Shown piece after piece: positions 1 to 11,568 of a stretch of DNA of 64,000 nt. The position numbers were made by a program, and so were the translations under genes. The DNA is from Acanthopleura granulata (lineage: Eukaryota > Mollusca > Polyplacophora > Chitonida > Chitonidae). The stretch lies in NCBI GenBank assembly GCA_016165875.1, contig JABBOT010000002.1:38901868-38965867 (forward strand). The letters run 5' to 3'. How positions within the stretch are numbered: the first letter of the stretch is position 1; each line of letters starts with the position of its first letter. The notes beneath the pieces were generated by a model. It ran no database searches. It saw nothing but the letters and a program-made list of their open reading frames with translations, and was not told the DNA's origin.

Positions 1-2340
1 CTTTGTAGCTAATAACATGTGGAGAAATAAAATGATTAAGTTTTTCATGCTTTAGGACAAATCATGTCTGTTTCGGCCTACAGCTCCAGTAGTTCGCTTA
101 TGCAAAGCCAAGCAAAAATCAGTTTGAGATGGATTCGAACCAGCGAATGTTTAAACCGGTTTATGATTTATAGACCCCATTTAGCCATTTGTTTTATCCC
201 CATTTAAAACGATAAGGCTATATCCACCTTAAAATTGTCTTAAAAGTGTATTAATTTCATGCAATATATATTATGTACTTTGACTAGAAAAGAAATTATG
301 TATGACGTTCCATCGAAAGGTCAGTTTATTCCAATTTTCTCTCATAATTTTAGTTACCAATATCACCTTAGATGTATCTCTGCCTATCTAAAACACCGAG
401 CCCATTGGACAAGGATAGCTGTTTTCTCTGCTTAAGCTACCCCACATTTCAATACATTTCGCTGACCTAAGACAAAACCCAATTTAAAATACCTTTATGA
501 GTTCGACCCGGCACTCTCTAAAAACTACTGTGAGTGAGTGGTACGCATTACAGTGGCAAAAATGCACATCCACCCCATCTTTGTGTACCATGCAGCAATA
601 TACAATTTGTGTAATTTGTGTAATACATCCACAATGACGTGTGTAACAGCGACACACAATTTGTGTATCACTGATACACATGCATTGTGGATGTGCAAAT
701 TAGTACACTGTCGCTTAACAGAGTATTGATACGGGGTAAGGGTTTGTGTGGCTACTTGATCCGAGCGCAGAGTTTGTAGAGGAAGCGTTTTGAGTGGAAG
801 CGTTTTAGGGAAACCGTCACGATGGAGCCTATATAGTCTTTCCAGACACAACTAGGTAACACAACGTGCAGAGTGGAAACTATACGCCGGGGTTGCCACT
901 AACTATACCCGTAACCTTTATAAAACTATATAGTTTTATAGATAAACCTGTGGACAAAGTGACTACAAAGGCAAGGGGTTAAATAACAAGTAAGGAGTTC
1001 TTTAATATATACTTACTACTTGTACTTACTATGTGCCGTTGTCCCAGGTTCATAGTGGAGATAGAGCGAACGCCAGCCAAAACAAGTCAATCCCAGTTCA
1101 ATTTGGTGAAGTCCGAAAGCAGAGGGTATCTCCAAAGGAGAGAAGTTATAGTCCTAGATTGGGGGTATCAGGAAGCACAGTAACGTAGCGTGTGAGAGGC
1201 CAAAAGACTTCCTCTTTATTGAAATTTGGGATTCGCTTATATAGCAGCGAACAAGTAAATCTTTTGTTTCTGAATCACCGGTCGTAAATTTTGAAGCTTG
1301 CGTTATCTCACTTCATGTATCGTCTGGAGGTGCGCTCTTTCCGCTTTTAGGTAACATTAATAGGGACCAACGGCGAGAACCATCTTTGACACATCTGTGG
1401 GAATTTCAGCTTGGGCCATGGTGTAGCATTGTCCCATCTGGACAATCAGCCACGCCAAACGGGTTTAAACCCGACCGTGAAATTAATCACCATGTGTGGG
1501 CCTTAAACTTACGCGGGTCCTAACCCGGACACATGTAATCACGACATGTGCCTCATAACAGTATATTTTGTCGTTTGACTAAAAAAAAAAAAATAGAAAA
1601 AATGCCATTACTAGCAAGTTATAGACGGCCATTTGCGTACCGATAGTCCTCTTCCTAGGCCCACAGGTGATATACCTGTGATATATGATGCAGAAAGGTT
1701 CATAACAGGCACATGTATCTGATTCAAAGATGCATATATATCTATATATTGTCCTTATGCCCGAGTTCTAGCTGTTGTTAGACACTCTGCGGAAAAGTCG
1801 ATGCATCTGAATTCTGTGGAGGATATTATATACGTAGGAAAATCCATATATTTGATTTCTCTTAGATTCTGTATCACACTGTATGCAGTAATGTCCATGT
1901 ACCTTGACTTCTGAATAATTAGACATTATGCCAAAAAGTACATGGATATTATGTACCTAAAGAGGTTGATTACAAAGCCAAAGAGCTATATATGAACCGA
2001 TGTAGAGACAGTCCAGTATTGGCTTACTATAGTTTTCCTGATTACCCATTCATTTTCGCTTTAACCAGGACTTTGTCATATATACAACATGCAATTTATA
2101 TTATACAACCATCTTTTTTGGCTTTTGATAGCAAATATTAGACCCACATCCCAGGAACCAAAATACATGAGAGTTAAAATTTTAACCCCAATCCATCAAA
2201 CATCTGTAATGGGTTACTTATACAAATCAACTGACACTATTGATAAATACATGGAGATAAATTTTGGTATAACATTTGAAGAAATATGGCGTAGATAATG
2301 TGTGGCAGTAGTTTGATATTCTGGCCGCCCATGCAATACG
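1..2340. other. No gene recognised
   Basis: The open frames here are all under 110 codons and show no domain, splice logic or codon bias that I can support. The stretch is AT-rich and holds short palindromes and a T/G-rich segment (about 560-710) with a 10-bp inverted repeat. An A-rich run lies near 1,581-1,593. A long terminal repeat or DNA-transposon remnant is possible but I cannot demonstrate one. Confidence 0.5.
560..700. repeat. Inverted repeat flanking TTTGTGTA-rich segment
   Basis: GCACATCCAC near 565 recurs as its reverse complement GTGGATGTGC near 690, about 115 bp apart. The interior repeats the word AATTTGTGTA several times. It could be a small non-autonomous element or chance structure in biased sequence. 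No target-site duplication was found. Confidence 0.3.
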
Positions 2341-2579
2341 CGGGCCTCCGTGGCTCACTTGGTTACCGTCTTAGTGCAGCGTAATGACCCATAAGCCTCC
2401 CACCAATGTGACTTCAAGTCCAGCTCACGCTGGCTTCCTCTCCGGCCGTGGATTTCGACCGGGCTTTTCCTGCTTTCCTCCCACCATAATGCTGACCGCC
2501 GTCGTATAAATATGAAATATGTAAGTGAAATATTCTTGAGTACGGCGTAAACACCAATCAAATCAATAAATAAATAAAT
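2341..2579 (+). mobile_element. tRNA-derived SINE, family A, near full length
   Basis: The element opens with GGGCCTCCGTGGCTCA (A-box-like), carries a B-box-like ACTTCAAGTCCAG, then the family's body (CTTTCCTCCCACCATAATGC, TATTCTTGAGTACGGCG) and ends in an AATAAATAAATAAAT tail. The same organisation recurs at least nine times in the window. Some internal length change is visible around the Box-B side and before the tail. Confidence 0.85.
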
Positions 2580-3276
2580 CCATGCTATATTGGTTGTGTT
2601 GAGTCACTAGACCTGAATGGTGTACTCATTGCATTGAATGCTTCAATATTATTCACTAAGGACATTAGTTACGCCGGTTTACCATTTCTGTATATCCTGT
2701 GGGTAAAAAAATCAGGAAAACTATAATTCGGAACTCCTTTAGGAATCTATCTTCACGTAAGTTTCAATCTTGCTAAACATGTGATATCTATATAAGCGTG
2801 TCTGTGTACCACAAAAGATTAAAATGCCCGAAACCAACGAGGTTTTAAGTTTAAATTGACTACCTTTATCACAACACTGAATATGTCTGGCAGGTCTCAT
2901 CGGCCAACGAATATAGAAAGCCACTCCCCATATGGCACCCCATTACTGAATTTAGAAAAAAAGATATGAACGACTGTTAAACCAGCCAACACAAAAATAC
3001 TATAGCCTTGCTAGCTATACGTACAATTCTGACACTATAATAATATATTTCCCATTGTCATGGAAACACCTGATCCATTTGGAATAATAGTTCTTGAATG
3101 AAGCCTTTATTATAAAAACTTAAGTTATTATTAATAGCTGACACCAAGCTTAATAATGTTCTTTTTTGTGACAGTGCGTGGAATGCTATCCGGTTTGCTA
3201 TATATGTAACAAAACCTCCATTTTATAAATTGGGCCAAAGTCTTATGTATATATGTAGCATTCTGTTTCTGACATT
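2580..3276. other. No gene recognised
   Basis: AT-rich intergenic sequence between two SINE copies. Nothing coding is seen on either strand. Confidence 0.5.
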
Positions 3277-3541
3277 ATTTATTTATTTGTTTGATTGGTG
3301 TTCTAGACCGTACTCAAGAATATTTCACTTATACGTCAGCGGCCAGCATCATGGTGGGGGGAACACCGGGCAGAGCCCGGGGAAACCCGAAACCATTCGC
3401 TGGCAGACCTTCCCACATACGACCGAAGAGGGAACCAACCTCCAATGAGCTGGACTTGAACTCACAGCCACCGCATTGGTGAGAGGCTTCGGGTCATTGC
3501 GCTGCGCTGGCTCGCTAACCGACTGAACCACGGAGGCCCCC
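3277..3541 (-). mobile_element. tRNA-derived SINE, family A, full length, reverse orientation
   Basis: Read on the minus strand it begins GGGGGCCTCCGTGGTTCA at 3,541 and ends in the AAATAAATAAAT tail near 3,277. Both the tRNA-like head and the conserved TTCCTCC..ATGCTGGCCGC body are present. The ORFs of 60-72 codons here are translations of the SINE, not genes. Confidence 0.88.
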
Positions 3542-5239
3542 TTTCTGATATTACATGTATATGTTAGGTTTATTTTGTCGAAATTTACGATATATACTAA
3601 CTTATATGCTCAGGCCGGGGACAAAACACATTTATCAAAGAATATATTTAAGATCAAATATAACTTTCCATATAGGCAACAAATTGATAAGTAACAAATT
3701 CCTTTGTTTGCACCACGTCATGTGTTGCTAAGTTACTGTGCAACTCTCTATTATCATCATTCCCTGTATGTCTTCTCGTTAACCATGTACCAGACGAAAA
3801 TCAAGCTTATATAGTGGATGTTGCAGAAAGTTTTTTGCATTAAAAAATAAATAGAACTCAACTCGTAAAGTCCTTAACTCGTAAATAGCTTATGCAGCGG
3901 TATAGACTATATGCTGTTTTTAAGCCTGTTTATCACACTGGACAAATCTCTTTGGACACATGGTTGTTTTATACAAGGATTACCCTGTTCGATCTCTCCG
4001 ATTGTGTTAAGCGTAGCAGGTCAAGTTACTTCCAGTCTACTGGTTTTCTATTGTTGTCACACTGACCATAGAGTATACATGCATGTACATGTAATTATGA
4101 TTTTACCTTGCCAGCACTTAATATCCCGAATGAAAAACGACAGTTCGAAAATGCAGTTAAAATAAAATGATGTGGAAAAAGAGTTTTCTGGTTTTTATAC
4201 GTGATTTCATTGTATTTGCTTTCTTCGAGATATTGTGCAAACAACCCCTTATGTATGAAATTAACATTGATAATACACAGAAAATCCACATACCTTGTTT
4301 TCATTAGATATTGGAAACTTCTTTACCCCTGACTTGTATCTTTAGATATTCTGTATGCGGAAAACTCCATATATCTGATTTCTAGTAGATAGAGTGTGAC
4401 GATGTTTATATATATCTAACTTTATTTTTTCTTTGCACCATATGTCCACAAAAGAAACCAGATATATGACTTCTTGCATAAAGTCTAATGTAGATCAAAA
4501 TATGCAATTACCGCAATGTTTTACATATATATTATACAAGGCATACATATATGGTCTGCATAATATGTAAAATAGAAACTATGTACTTTTACTTTCTTTT
4601 GTGGATATACGGTGCAAAGAAGTCGAGATTAACATTGCTTCTGGTAGGATATGGGAAAGATCTCCCACTCGTTATGCATTTTGTAAATTATGTAACATAT
4701 GTCTGCTTGAAGCATCTCAGAAAGTCGCTGATGTTAAAGTTATGGCAAACAAACATTCATGTATATGCTATATCAGCTGTGAAGGAAACTGGGTACTGGA
4801 CTGATGGCATTAAGTATATAGGCCATTGGTATATATGTACTGAACACTGACTCTGAAGTTGTGAAAATTAAAATTATGAATGGGCATATGTACATTTAAT
4901 GCAATAACTGTACATAACGTTAACTGTACATGACCGCAGCAGATGGAAACAAAAAGCATGTGTACGCGCAGGTCTAAAGGGGTTAGTACCACGGTGGAGA
5001 GGAATGGTAATACATTTCTACATTCAGTATATATGCAGTTATATTAATGTATGATATTGCCGAAAACATACCGTTTGTTTTGGGTTTATAGCTGTAAAAT
5101 GTGGTTCTGGTGTGCATGTAGTAACCTGAGCTATGTGGAACACGTGTGTTTATATAATACAACAGATATGCACATTGTCCACTTCATTGTGAAGTGTTGC
5201 AACTCGTTCTCTGAATACAGATTACAGTATGTAGTTAAT
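3542..5239. other. No gene recognised
   Basis: AT-rich sequence upstream of the Ly6-like gene. It has scattered TATA-like runs and ORFs of at most 99 codons, none with recognisable domains. Confidence 0.5.
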
Positions 5240-5399
5240 GAGCCAATCGAATAGCGCGCCTTCGCCGGCCCTTCGCCCTCCTTGGCGAATAATAGATTCT
5301 AGCAGTCATAAGCACCCACTACACCCTGCGCTTGCACACAGCTCCCGACTACCCGGATGTACAATAGCGTGGTTAAGCGGTCACTGCTGTGAAGGAAAG
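5240..5399 (+). promoter_or_regulatory. Candidate promoter and 5' UTR of the Ly6-like gene
   Basis: A CCAAT box at 5,243-5,247 is followed by a locally GC-rich stretch (about 5,252-5,290) within otherwise AT-rich DNA. The coding ATG lies about 150 bp further on at 5,400. The position directly upstream of a signal-peptide exon supports promoter or 5' UTR function. No TATA box at a convincing spacing was seen. Confidence 0.4.
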
Positions 5400-5472
5400 A
5401 TGGATGCACGGCGAAGTCTAGTATCGGCTCTCTCAACTCTGCTTGTATTCTGTCTCTGTTTCGTGGAAAAGG
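5400..5472 (+). CDS. Ly6-like gene, exon 1 (signal peptide)
   Basis: Starts at ATGGATGCACGG and encodes MDARRSLVSALSTLLVFCLC plus VEK. It ends one base into a Gly codon at a strong donor, AAAGG|GTGAGT. The phase agrees with exon 2. Confidence 0.82.
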
Positions 5473-8400
5473 GTGAGTTCTCTTTGTCCATTGCGTGTTT
5501 TTGTTCATCTTTTAGTTGTGGTCATTCCAAGCTTCCATGCACAAGCCATTTTCTATACGTTTGACAAAGAAACATGGAACCGGCTCGCCTCTAGCCTACA
5601 TAGAGAATCTTGAGAAGATTAGAAAATGGAGCGAGCATGTGGCAACTATTAACTGATACCTCATCTCCGTGAAGCTGGCTGTATCAGTTTATCAGCCACA
5701 TGGCCAGCTAGGTTAACTGTAGTATTTGTCGCCATTGCACTAGTATATTAAGCAAATTGTACACGGGTTCTGTGGTACAAATGTATTTGTGCACATAGTG
5801 AAGGCGGAAGACGTGGTAAATTGGCAAAGGGTTAAATGATGGTTGAAGGTCGAACGGCCCGCTGGTTTCCAGCTACGGCTTAACATCAACCATTGACACA
5901 AAAGGCCTGATGTAAGCCGACAGGACTTAGCCGTGGGAATTAAAGCGCGTATTTAGGCTAAACGCAAGCTTTACAACTTACGTATACGTCATACGAAAGC
6001 TAATCCCACATATTTATTGTTAACTGTGGCCAGTGAGTGAAATTCCTTGAGTAAAGCCGGCTATGCATTCTGTTGGAGAACGGCCGGTCCAAGCGGTATG
6101 GCAGGCTTCACTTTGGTATTTCACGAATCGATCTGACGTGTTCGTTCAGCCCATGTTAAAACCCCCGCTAACGTTATCTCGACGGGCCTAGGCTCGCTTC
6201 AACCCGAATCAGTCCCCATACGCTCTTGGATATCAAGTGTCCCAGTGCGCTCAGAAAGCAAAACCGGCTACAAAAACAGAAACGGCGGAAAGCTTTTAAA
6301 TTAAATATGACTTAATTAAGAGATTTGTATGTGCTTATGCAATCAGGCCCAGAGCATGTGGAGAAAACGTGATTTGGGTAGGAAACTATGTGAGATGTTC
6401 CAAGCACACAGGTTTGTGTAGATTCACTGGATATGCCTGGGATATATCTTGTATTCCCCTGGTATTGAACTGTGATAGCTAACAGTTTGAACTGAGCAAA
6501 CATTACTTTAACCAGTGTGAGCCTATAAAGAATCAACCAGTTACTATCGGCAAGATATCAGCCGAATTCAATGAATTGATTGTAACATATTCATTATCCT
6601 TTTCATTTCCAACCCTTTGCGCAGAGCAATCCGATGGTCTATAATGTACAGTTTGAAAATGAACCAAAACTAAAGATGTTCTTTAATTTTGAAAGCAGCA
6701 ATGCAAGCCTTATGTCATAATGCAATAAATATATATGAATGAAACCAGTGGAGGACGTACCAGGCATATATACAACATTTTAACAATATATCTAAAATAG
6801 AACATGCTTTAATTTGAAAAACAAAATTGTCATCTTGCACGCTTCAAGCTTAATGGAATACGTGGATAAAGGCATGTGGCTCCAGTTTGTCATGCAGACT
6901 GAAGATGAAATAGAAGAGCGTATGATCTCCTGCACATGGTGGCCGTTCTGGGTGAAAAAGTCACATAATGCCAACGTCCTTAAAATGAGCAGAAATATAT
7001 ATATGTGTGCATCAGTCATTTATTACTTTCTAGAAAAGATGCAGATAAATACCCCTTCATCTTTTGTATCTACCTTTATCCTGCAAGCGACTATTTCTAG
7101 GGTTTCTTCTACACAATGCACTCCAAATGTCAGACGATATCCGAGGTTGTTTTTCGGATCCGTGGCGTTGTGCATCTATACATACATGTATATACATTGA
7201 CATAACGCCTGTTCACACGAGTACATATGATATCTTAAGAATTAACCAATTTTTAAATCCAGTGTACATGCATGTATATAGTTTGTATCGCCTGAAGTAA
7301 TTATATAGATGTAGTTGTTTTAAATTCGATTTGTAATCAATGACTAGCTAATACAGGGCTATCTTCGCACTTGTAAAGAAATGGTAAACTGGCCCACGGC
7401 TGATGCGTGTTTGGCAACTTTCCAAGTACATGTATATATATAATAACAGCACGCAGGTTTCCGGTGGTGTTGAAGGGAGAAGGCCTGGTTTCGTGTCATT
7501 CTTCGCTTTAGAAAGGAATTTCTGGAGGGTTTAGAAAGGACTGAACATCACCTATAACATAAAGGAGCGTTTTGATCGGACTATGCCACCTTTGGCACAT
7601 TCACAGGTTCAATGAATGAACTGAGAACACCTGGACAAGGTCTGCTCTTGTAACTCAACGCAGGTGGTTTCGCACATACACGGAGTCTTTCGTTTATAGC
7701 GCATAGTCTATAATGAACCACTGATCAGTGTGACTATTTAATCCATCACCGCTGAAATCAATCAGAGCCAGATGTACTGAACGACGGCCAGCTGGAGTAA
7801 GCCTCGTGCCATGCACAGAAACCTTCAGAACCAGTGCCTCATGTTCACCAATCGTCAAATACGTGATCAACCCAAATCTTACATAACGGATCGAGACAAA
7901 GCTTATATTCCAGTTAAGTGCACAGTGTACATTCTACAGTTTCTGAATCATACGTGACAAATACCTACTTCAGATGTGAACAGAAACATATATTCCAATA
8001 GCTCTTCATAGTTTCATCTCGAGTAATGTGCTTAAATCATTTCCATACATGCTACAACCCTTGACACTCTAGAATGTGACCCATCCTATACTGATTTCAT
8101 AGACGCGGCTACCTTAACATATTACTGGGCAAATTTTATGCCAGCCAATAAATAAAGTGCCAATAGAAGCTGACATAAAAAAGCCATAGTTTCCCGTTCG
8201 AATAGAGTGACCTTGGATTTCAGCGGGTAATCCAAACGTAACGATGACCTAGCCTATAAAATCGCAGAATCAAAAGAAGCTAGGGGACTTGTTTCTTCAA
8301 CTCACAATGTAAAATGGCCTCTATAAGACCACAAGCCTATAGGGACCCCCTGGCTATGCCACCGGAAACTGGACGCAATACACGCAAACGAATCCCTGAC

Positions 8401-11400
8401 TACACCCGGAACTAAGGTATTGAAATGCTATATAACATGCATTTTGAAATTCCAAACATGCACATGTAGGTCTGTTAATAGCCTTATAAATGTTATCTTT
8501 TATGTGTGTAAACAATGCTTTGGCCAAGCAATCATGCCTCATACCTGATACAATAAAGGAGTTCCCTCTACCAAAGCTAGCGAATATTACATGTGTTATA
8601 CGTCTTCACATGGATACAGCGAGTGTCATATGGTATTTGGCATACACAAACTGACCACGTGTATTATTCCATGAAACATTCGTGCGTCGATTGGTTTTCC
8701 CGCCATTGTCCAATCCGCTGTATGACTGTGATATAGGCTTGGTGACACTGTAATGGTTTATTTGGTTAGGGTTCCTGTGTGAAGGATTCCAGGTATATGT
8801 GCTTCCAGTTCGCGAGTATTGACTTTACTACAGTGTGTAATCTATAGCTATAGATATGGACCACGTCTGAGAGCTAGGGAAACATTTACCGAGACAATGA
8901 GTATGGACAACCGCAAGAAACTGAGCTTTAAATGAATACAACATCAGTATTTACCAAACACGAAGATGGAACCCCGGCCGTTTCAATACAGGATCAAGCA
9001 GCTAGAGTCTGGAAATTGTGGAACACGATAAAAATCTAAAAGGGACAATTATGTCACATATCTCAGAGCCCCCAGGCCAACCTCCGTCGAATAGTAATCA
9101 AGAAACGGTAGGTTTCCATGGAAACAGCATTAATGACATTTGGTGAATCCTGTTGATTAGTCACGCGTGTAAGTGTAAATATTATTACCCCGTTAACTTG
9201 CTATTGGGATCCGGGTTGATGAAGAATCCATAATATCCAACTGTAAAATATGTTTCCACATGCTTACACAGCTTTCGTCATGCCACATGTCATGTCTAAT
9301 TCTTAGGGCAATGAGGTCATGGAGGTTTCCATCCATAAACAGTTCCGGGTAGAAACTTTCCGCTTGGCGCAAAGAGCTTTGCACTGTGCAACTTATGTCA
9401 AGAAATGTTCGCCTTCGAAAAGTGTGTCACATATGTACGTTGAAGGCATAATTTTCTACAAAAAGTTTGGCGCAAGGTCGACCAGTGTTGTTTCACACCA
9501 TAACCTTCAAAAACGCTGAATAGGCTCTGGTGAAGAATTCAACGATTTCAGACAATGGGTTTAATTCAGATATTCTCTGACAAAATTTATGCATTTTTCA
9601 CAACCGTCATGCAACTCTGATGGTTATTTGAGAAGGGTGTGGGTAAACAGTTGTGAAAGATTTATTTTTTTATTATTTGTTTGTTACTATACTTTTTAAG
9701 TTTGACAAGTTTTCACTTCTACTATATACCAAGTCACAGGCAAACTTTCGTACGTGTGATGTAGGGGCTTGTCTGTTGGTGGATTACAAGTGGTCTCCAG
9801 TAAACGTAAGACTGTGCAATCCGACCAACGAACACAATCGAATCCTTTGTGTTCAATACCTCACGTGCAATGAGGGCGAGGTGGAGAAGAAATGGATGCT
9901 GAAAGGCCTACATAGTTTGTCCATGTTCGTGTTCTTCAAAGTCCTGTATATAGACCACGTGGCATGTGGTAATAGAGGGACACAAAACGGACACTTAGTG
10001 AAGTATATGTTGTACATAAACAATGTTGGTGTGGTGCCAAGGAGAGAAGCCGTAGTCTGCAGGTTAACCTATATAGATATGGCTTTTATATTAGAAACGT
10101 AAGGAAATTTTGCCAAGCTTTGCATACTTTCCAGTACGTCAGTTCCATATTACCATGACATGATATCGAAGCGGGTCCTATGAGCAAGGAATTGAGGACC
10201 TTATCCATCTCGGCTGTAATCATATTCATCCCCTCTTTTCTGTAATATGTGGCACTTCACTTTCCGTCTGGAAAGCAAAGCAACACAAATCTGGCATCCG
10301 TGTCGGTGTCGTTTTCATAGTTGGTAGCCAGTTAGACTTTTCTTAACCATGGGTTGGGCATACATCGGGCAGTGTGTGGGGGTGTACGATTGCATTTTAT
10401 TGTAGTTTGTTGCGTTTCAAGTGCAAAACGTCTTGAGGATTTATTCGGTATGACTTTATCATTTAGCATGCTGATGCCATCATCATTTCTGGTAATCCTA
10501 ACCGTCGATCTACCCTTGGGTTTCTCGTAACTTTGAATTGTTGGTTGGCGTTAACGTTTTGATGTGATATTTCCTGTTTCAGGGCTCAGTATAAAATGTT
10601 ACTTATGCACGCCGTCGCCCAATGTCCACGGGCCGAAGTTCTGCGAGGATCTACCAAACCTTGGAGAAGAGACGAGAAAGAGTCATCTCCATGACTGCAG
10701 CCTTTTCAACAACAATTATACAATGTGCACAAAAATCTACCAGGACAGTACGTATATCTACCTCTTCCCTGTTCTTATTTGAGTGTGTTTGTGTGGGTTT
10801 ATATTTCCCAGAAAGCATCGGGATATCTTTTGTCGTGGTATGGTTAACTCTCGAAATATCTATATGCTGTACTTTCCTGTCAGGATGGATTCCCTGCGTG
10901 GTTGGTGTTGAGCGGTTCACGCGCATGTGGAGATCCACTTTATTGTTGCTATATCAGCTAAGTATATTTGCTGAACTGCCCGATGAACAAAGCTATGCAG
11001 ATTTGCCCAACTTTATGAAAAAGTATTTATATGGGTGTACATATTTGCTGTGCAACGAACGCCTTGAAGTGGCTTCTGATTTCGACACCCAACTGGTTTA
11101 AATTCATTATTTCATATTTCGCCAGTGTAATTGTATTATTTCATGTTTCCTCAGTGTAATGGTGTATAAGGGGAAATCCTGATATTCCAGGACTGAAGTA
11201 CAATTTAATGTTGGTAGAATATCAAAACCAGATTTTGTCTAAAATTTCTTCAAAGTTCTTGCCTTCTCTGTAAATTACCGATATATTCACCATTTATTTT
11301 ATACACTGGAATCTCTGATATGATGAAAGCTTTTGATTTGTTTTGTTCAGTTGAAGGGGACATAAGGGTGTACTACGGCTGCGCAAGCCTAGGCTCCGTG

Positions 11401-11568
11401 GGGTGTATCAAGAGAGCCGGCACGTACAAGATCAAAAGCACCTACTGTCACTGTGACACAGACAACTGTAACAGCGCTCCCCAGCTCCACAAGCAGTACC
11501 TCATTCCCATGCTCCTGGCGACCGTCGTCATGGCGGCAACACACCTCCTCACGTACCGAGATGTCTGA
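5400..11568 (+). CDS. Ly6/uPAR three-finger protein, secreted, likely GPI-anchored (3 exons)
   Basis: Coding exons are 5,400-5,472, 10,583-10,747 and 11,351-11,568. Both introns are phase 1, and 73+165+218 nt give 151 residues plus TGA. Residues 1-25 form a signal peptide with a Leu/Val/Cys-rich core. The mature part begins CYLC and contains ten cysteines, ending in the family hallmark CHCDTDNCN, as expected for a five-disulphide Ly6/three-finger fold. An NNY-T sequon-like site lies near the middle. After CNSAPQ comes a hydrophobic C-terminal tail (YLIPMLLATVVMAATHLL), typical of a GPI-attachment signal. The general layout resembles the invertebrate quiver/sleepless-like and other Ly6 proteins, which act at the cell surface on channels, receptors or adhesion. 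The specific target cannot be told from sequence. The 5.1-kb first intron holds no recognisable exon. Confidence 0.87.
5473..10582 (+). other. Intron 1 of the Ly6-like gene
   Basis: 5.1 kb of AT-rich sequence from GTGAGT to TTTCCTGTTTCAG. The longest open frame inside (9,653-10,102, 149 codons) has no recognisable domain and no in-phase splice borders, so I do not call it. Confidence 0.7.
10583..10747 (+). CDS. Ly6-like gene, exon 2 (first finger)
   Basis: The acceptor is CCTGTTTCAG|GG and the donor GGACA|GTACGT, phase 1 at both ends. It encodes GLSIKCYLC through MCTKIYQD with five of the ten cysteines. Confidence 0.87.
11351..11568 (+). CDS. Ly6-like gene, exon 3 (C-terminal fingers and GPI signal)
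   Basis: The acceptor is TTTTGTTCAG|TT. It encodes YYGC, GC, then the CHCDTDNCN motif and a hydrophobic tail, ending in TGA at 11,566-11,568. In-frame ATGs upstream of the acceptor are intronic. Confidence 0.88.

Noticed and set aside
9653..10102. 149-codon ORF in Ly6 intron 1
   Set aside because: No domain, no in-phase splice junctions with the Ly6 exons, and composition like the surrounding intron.
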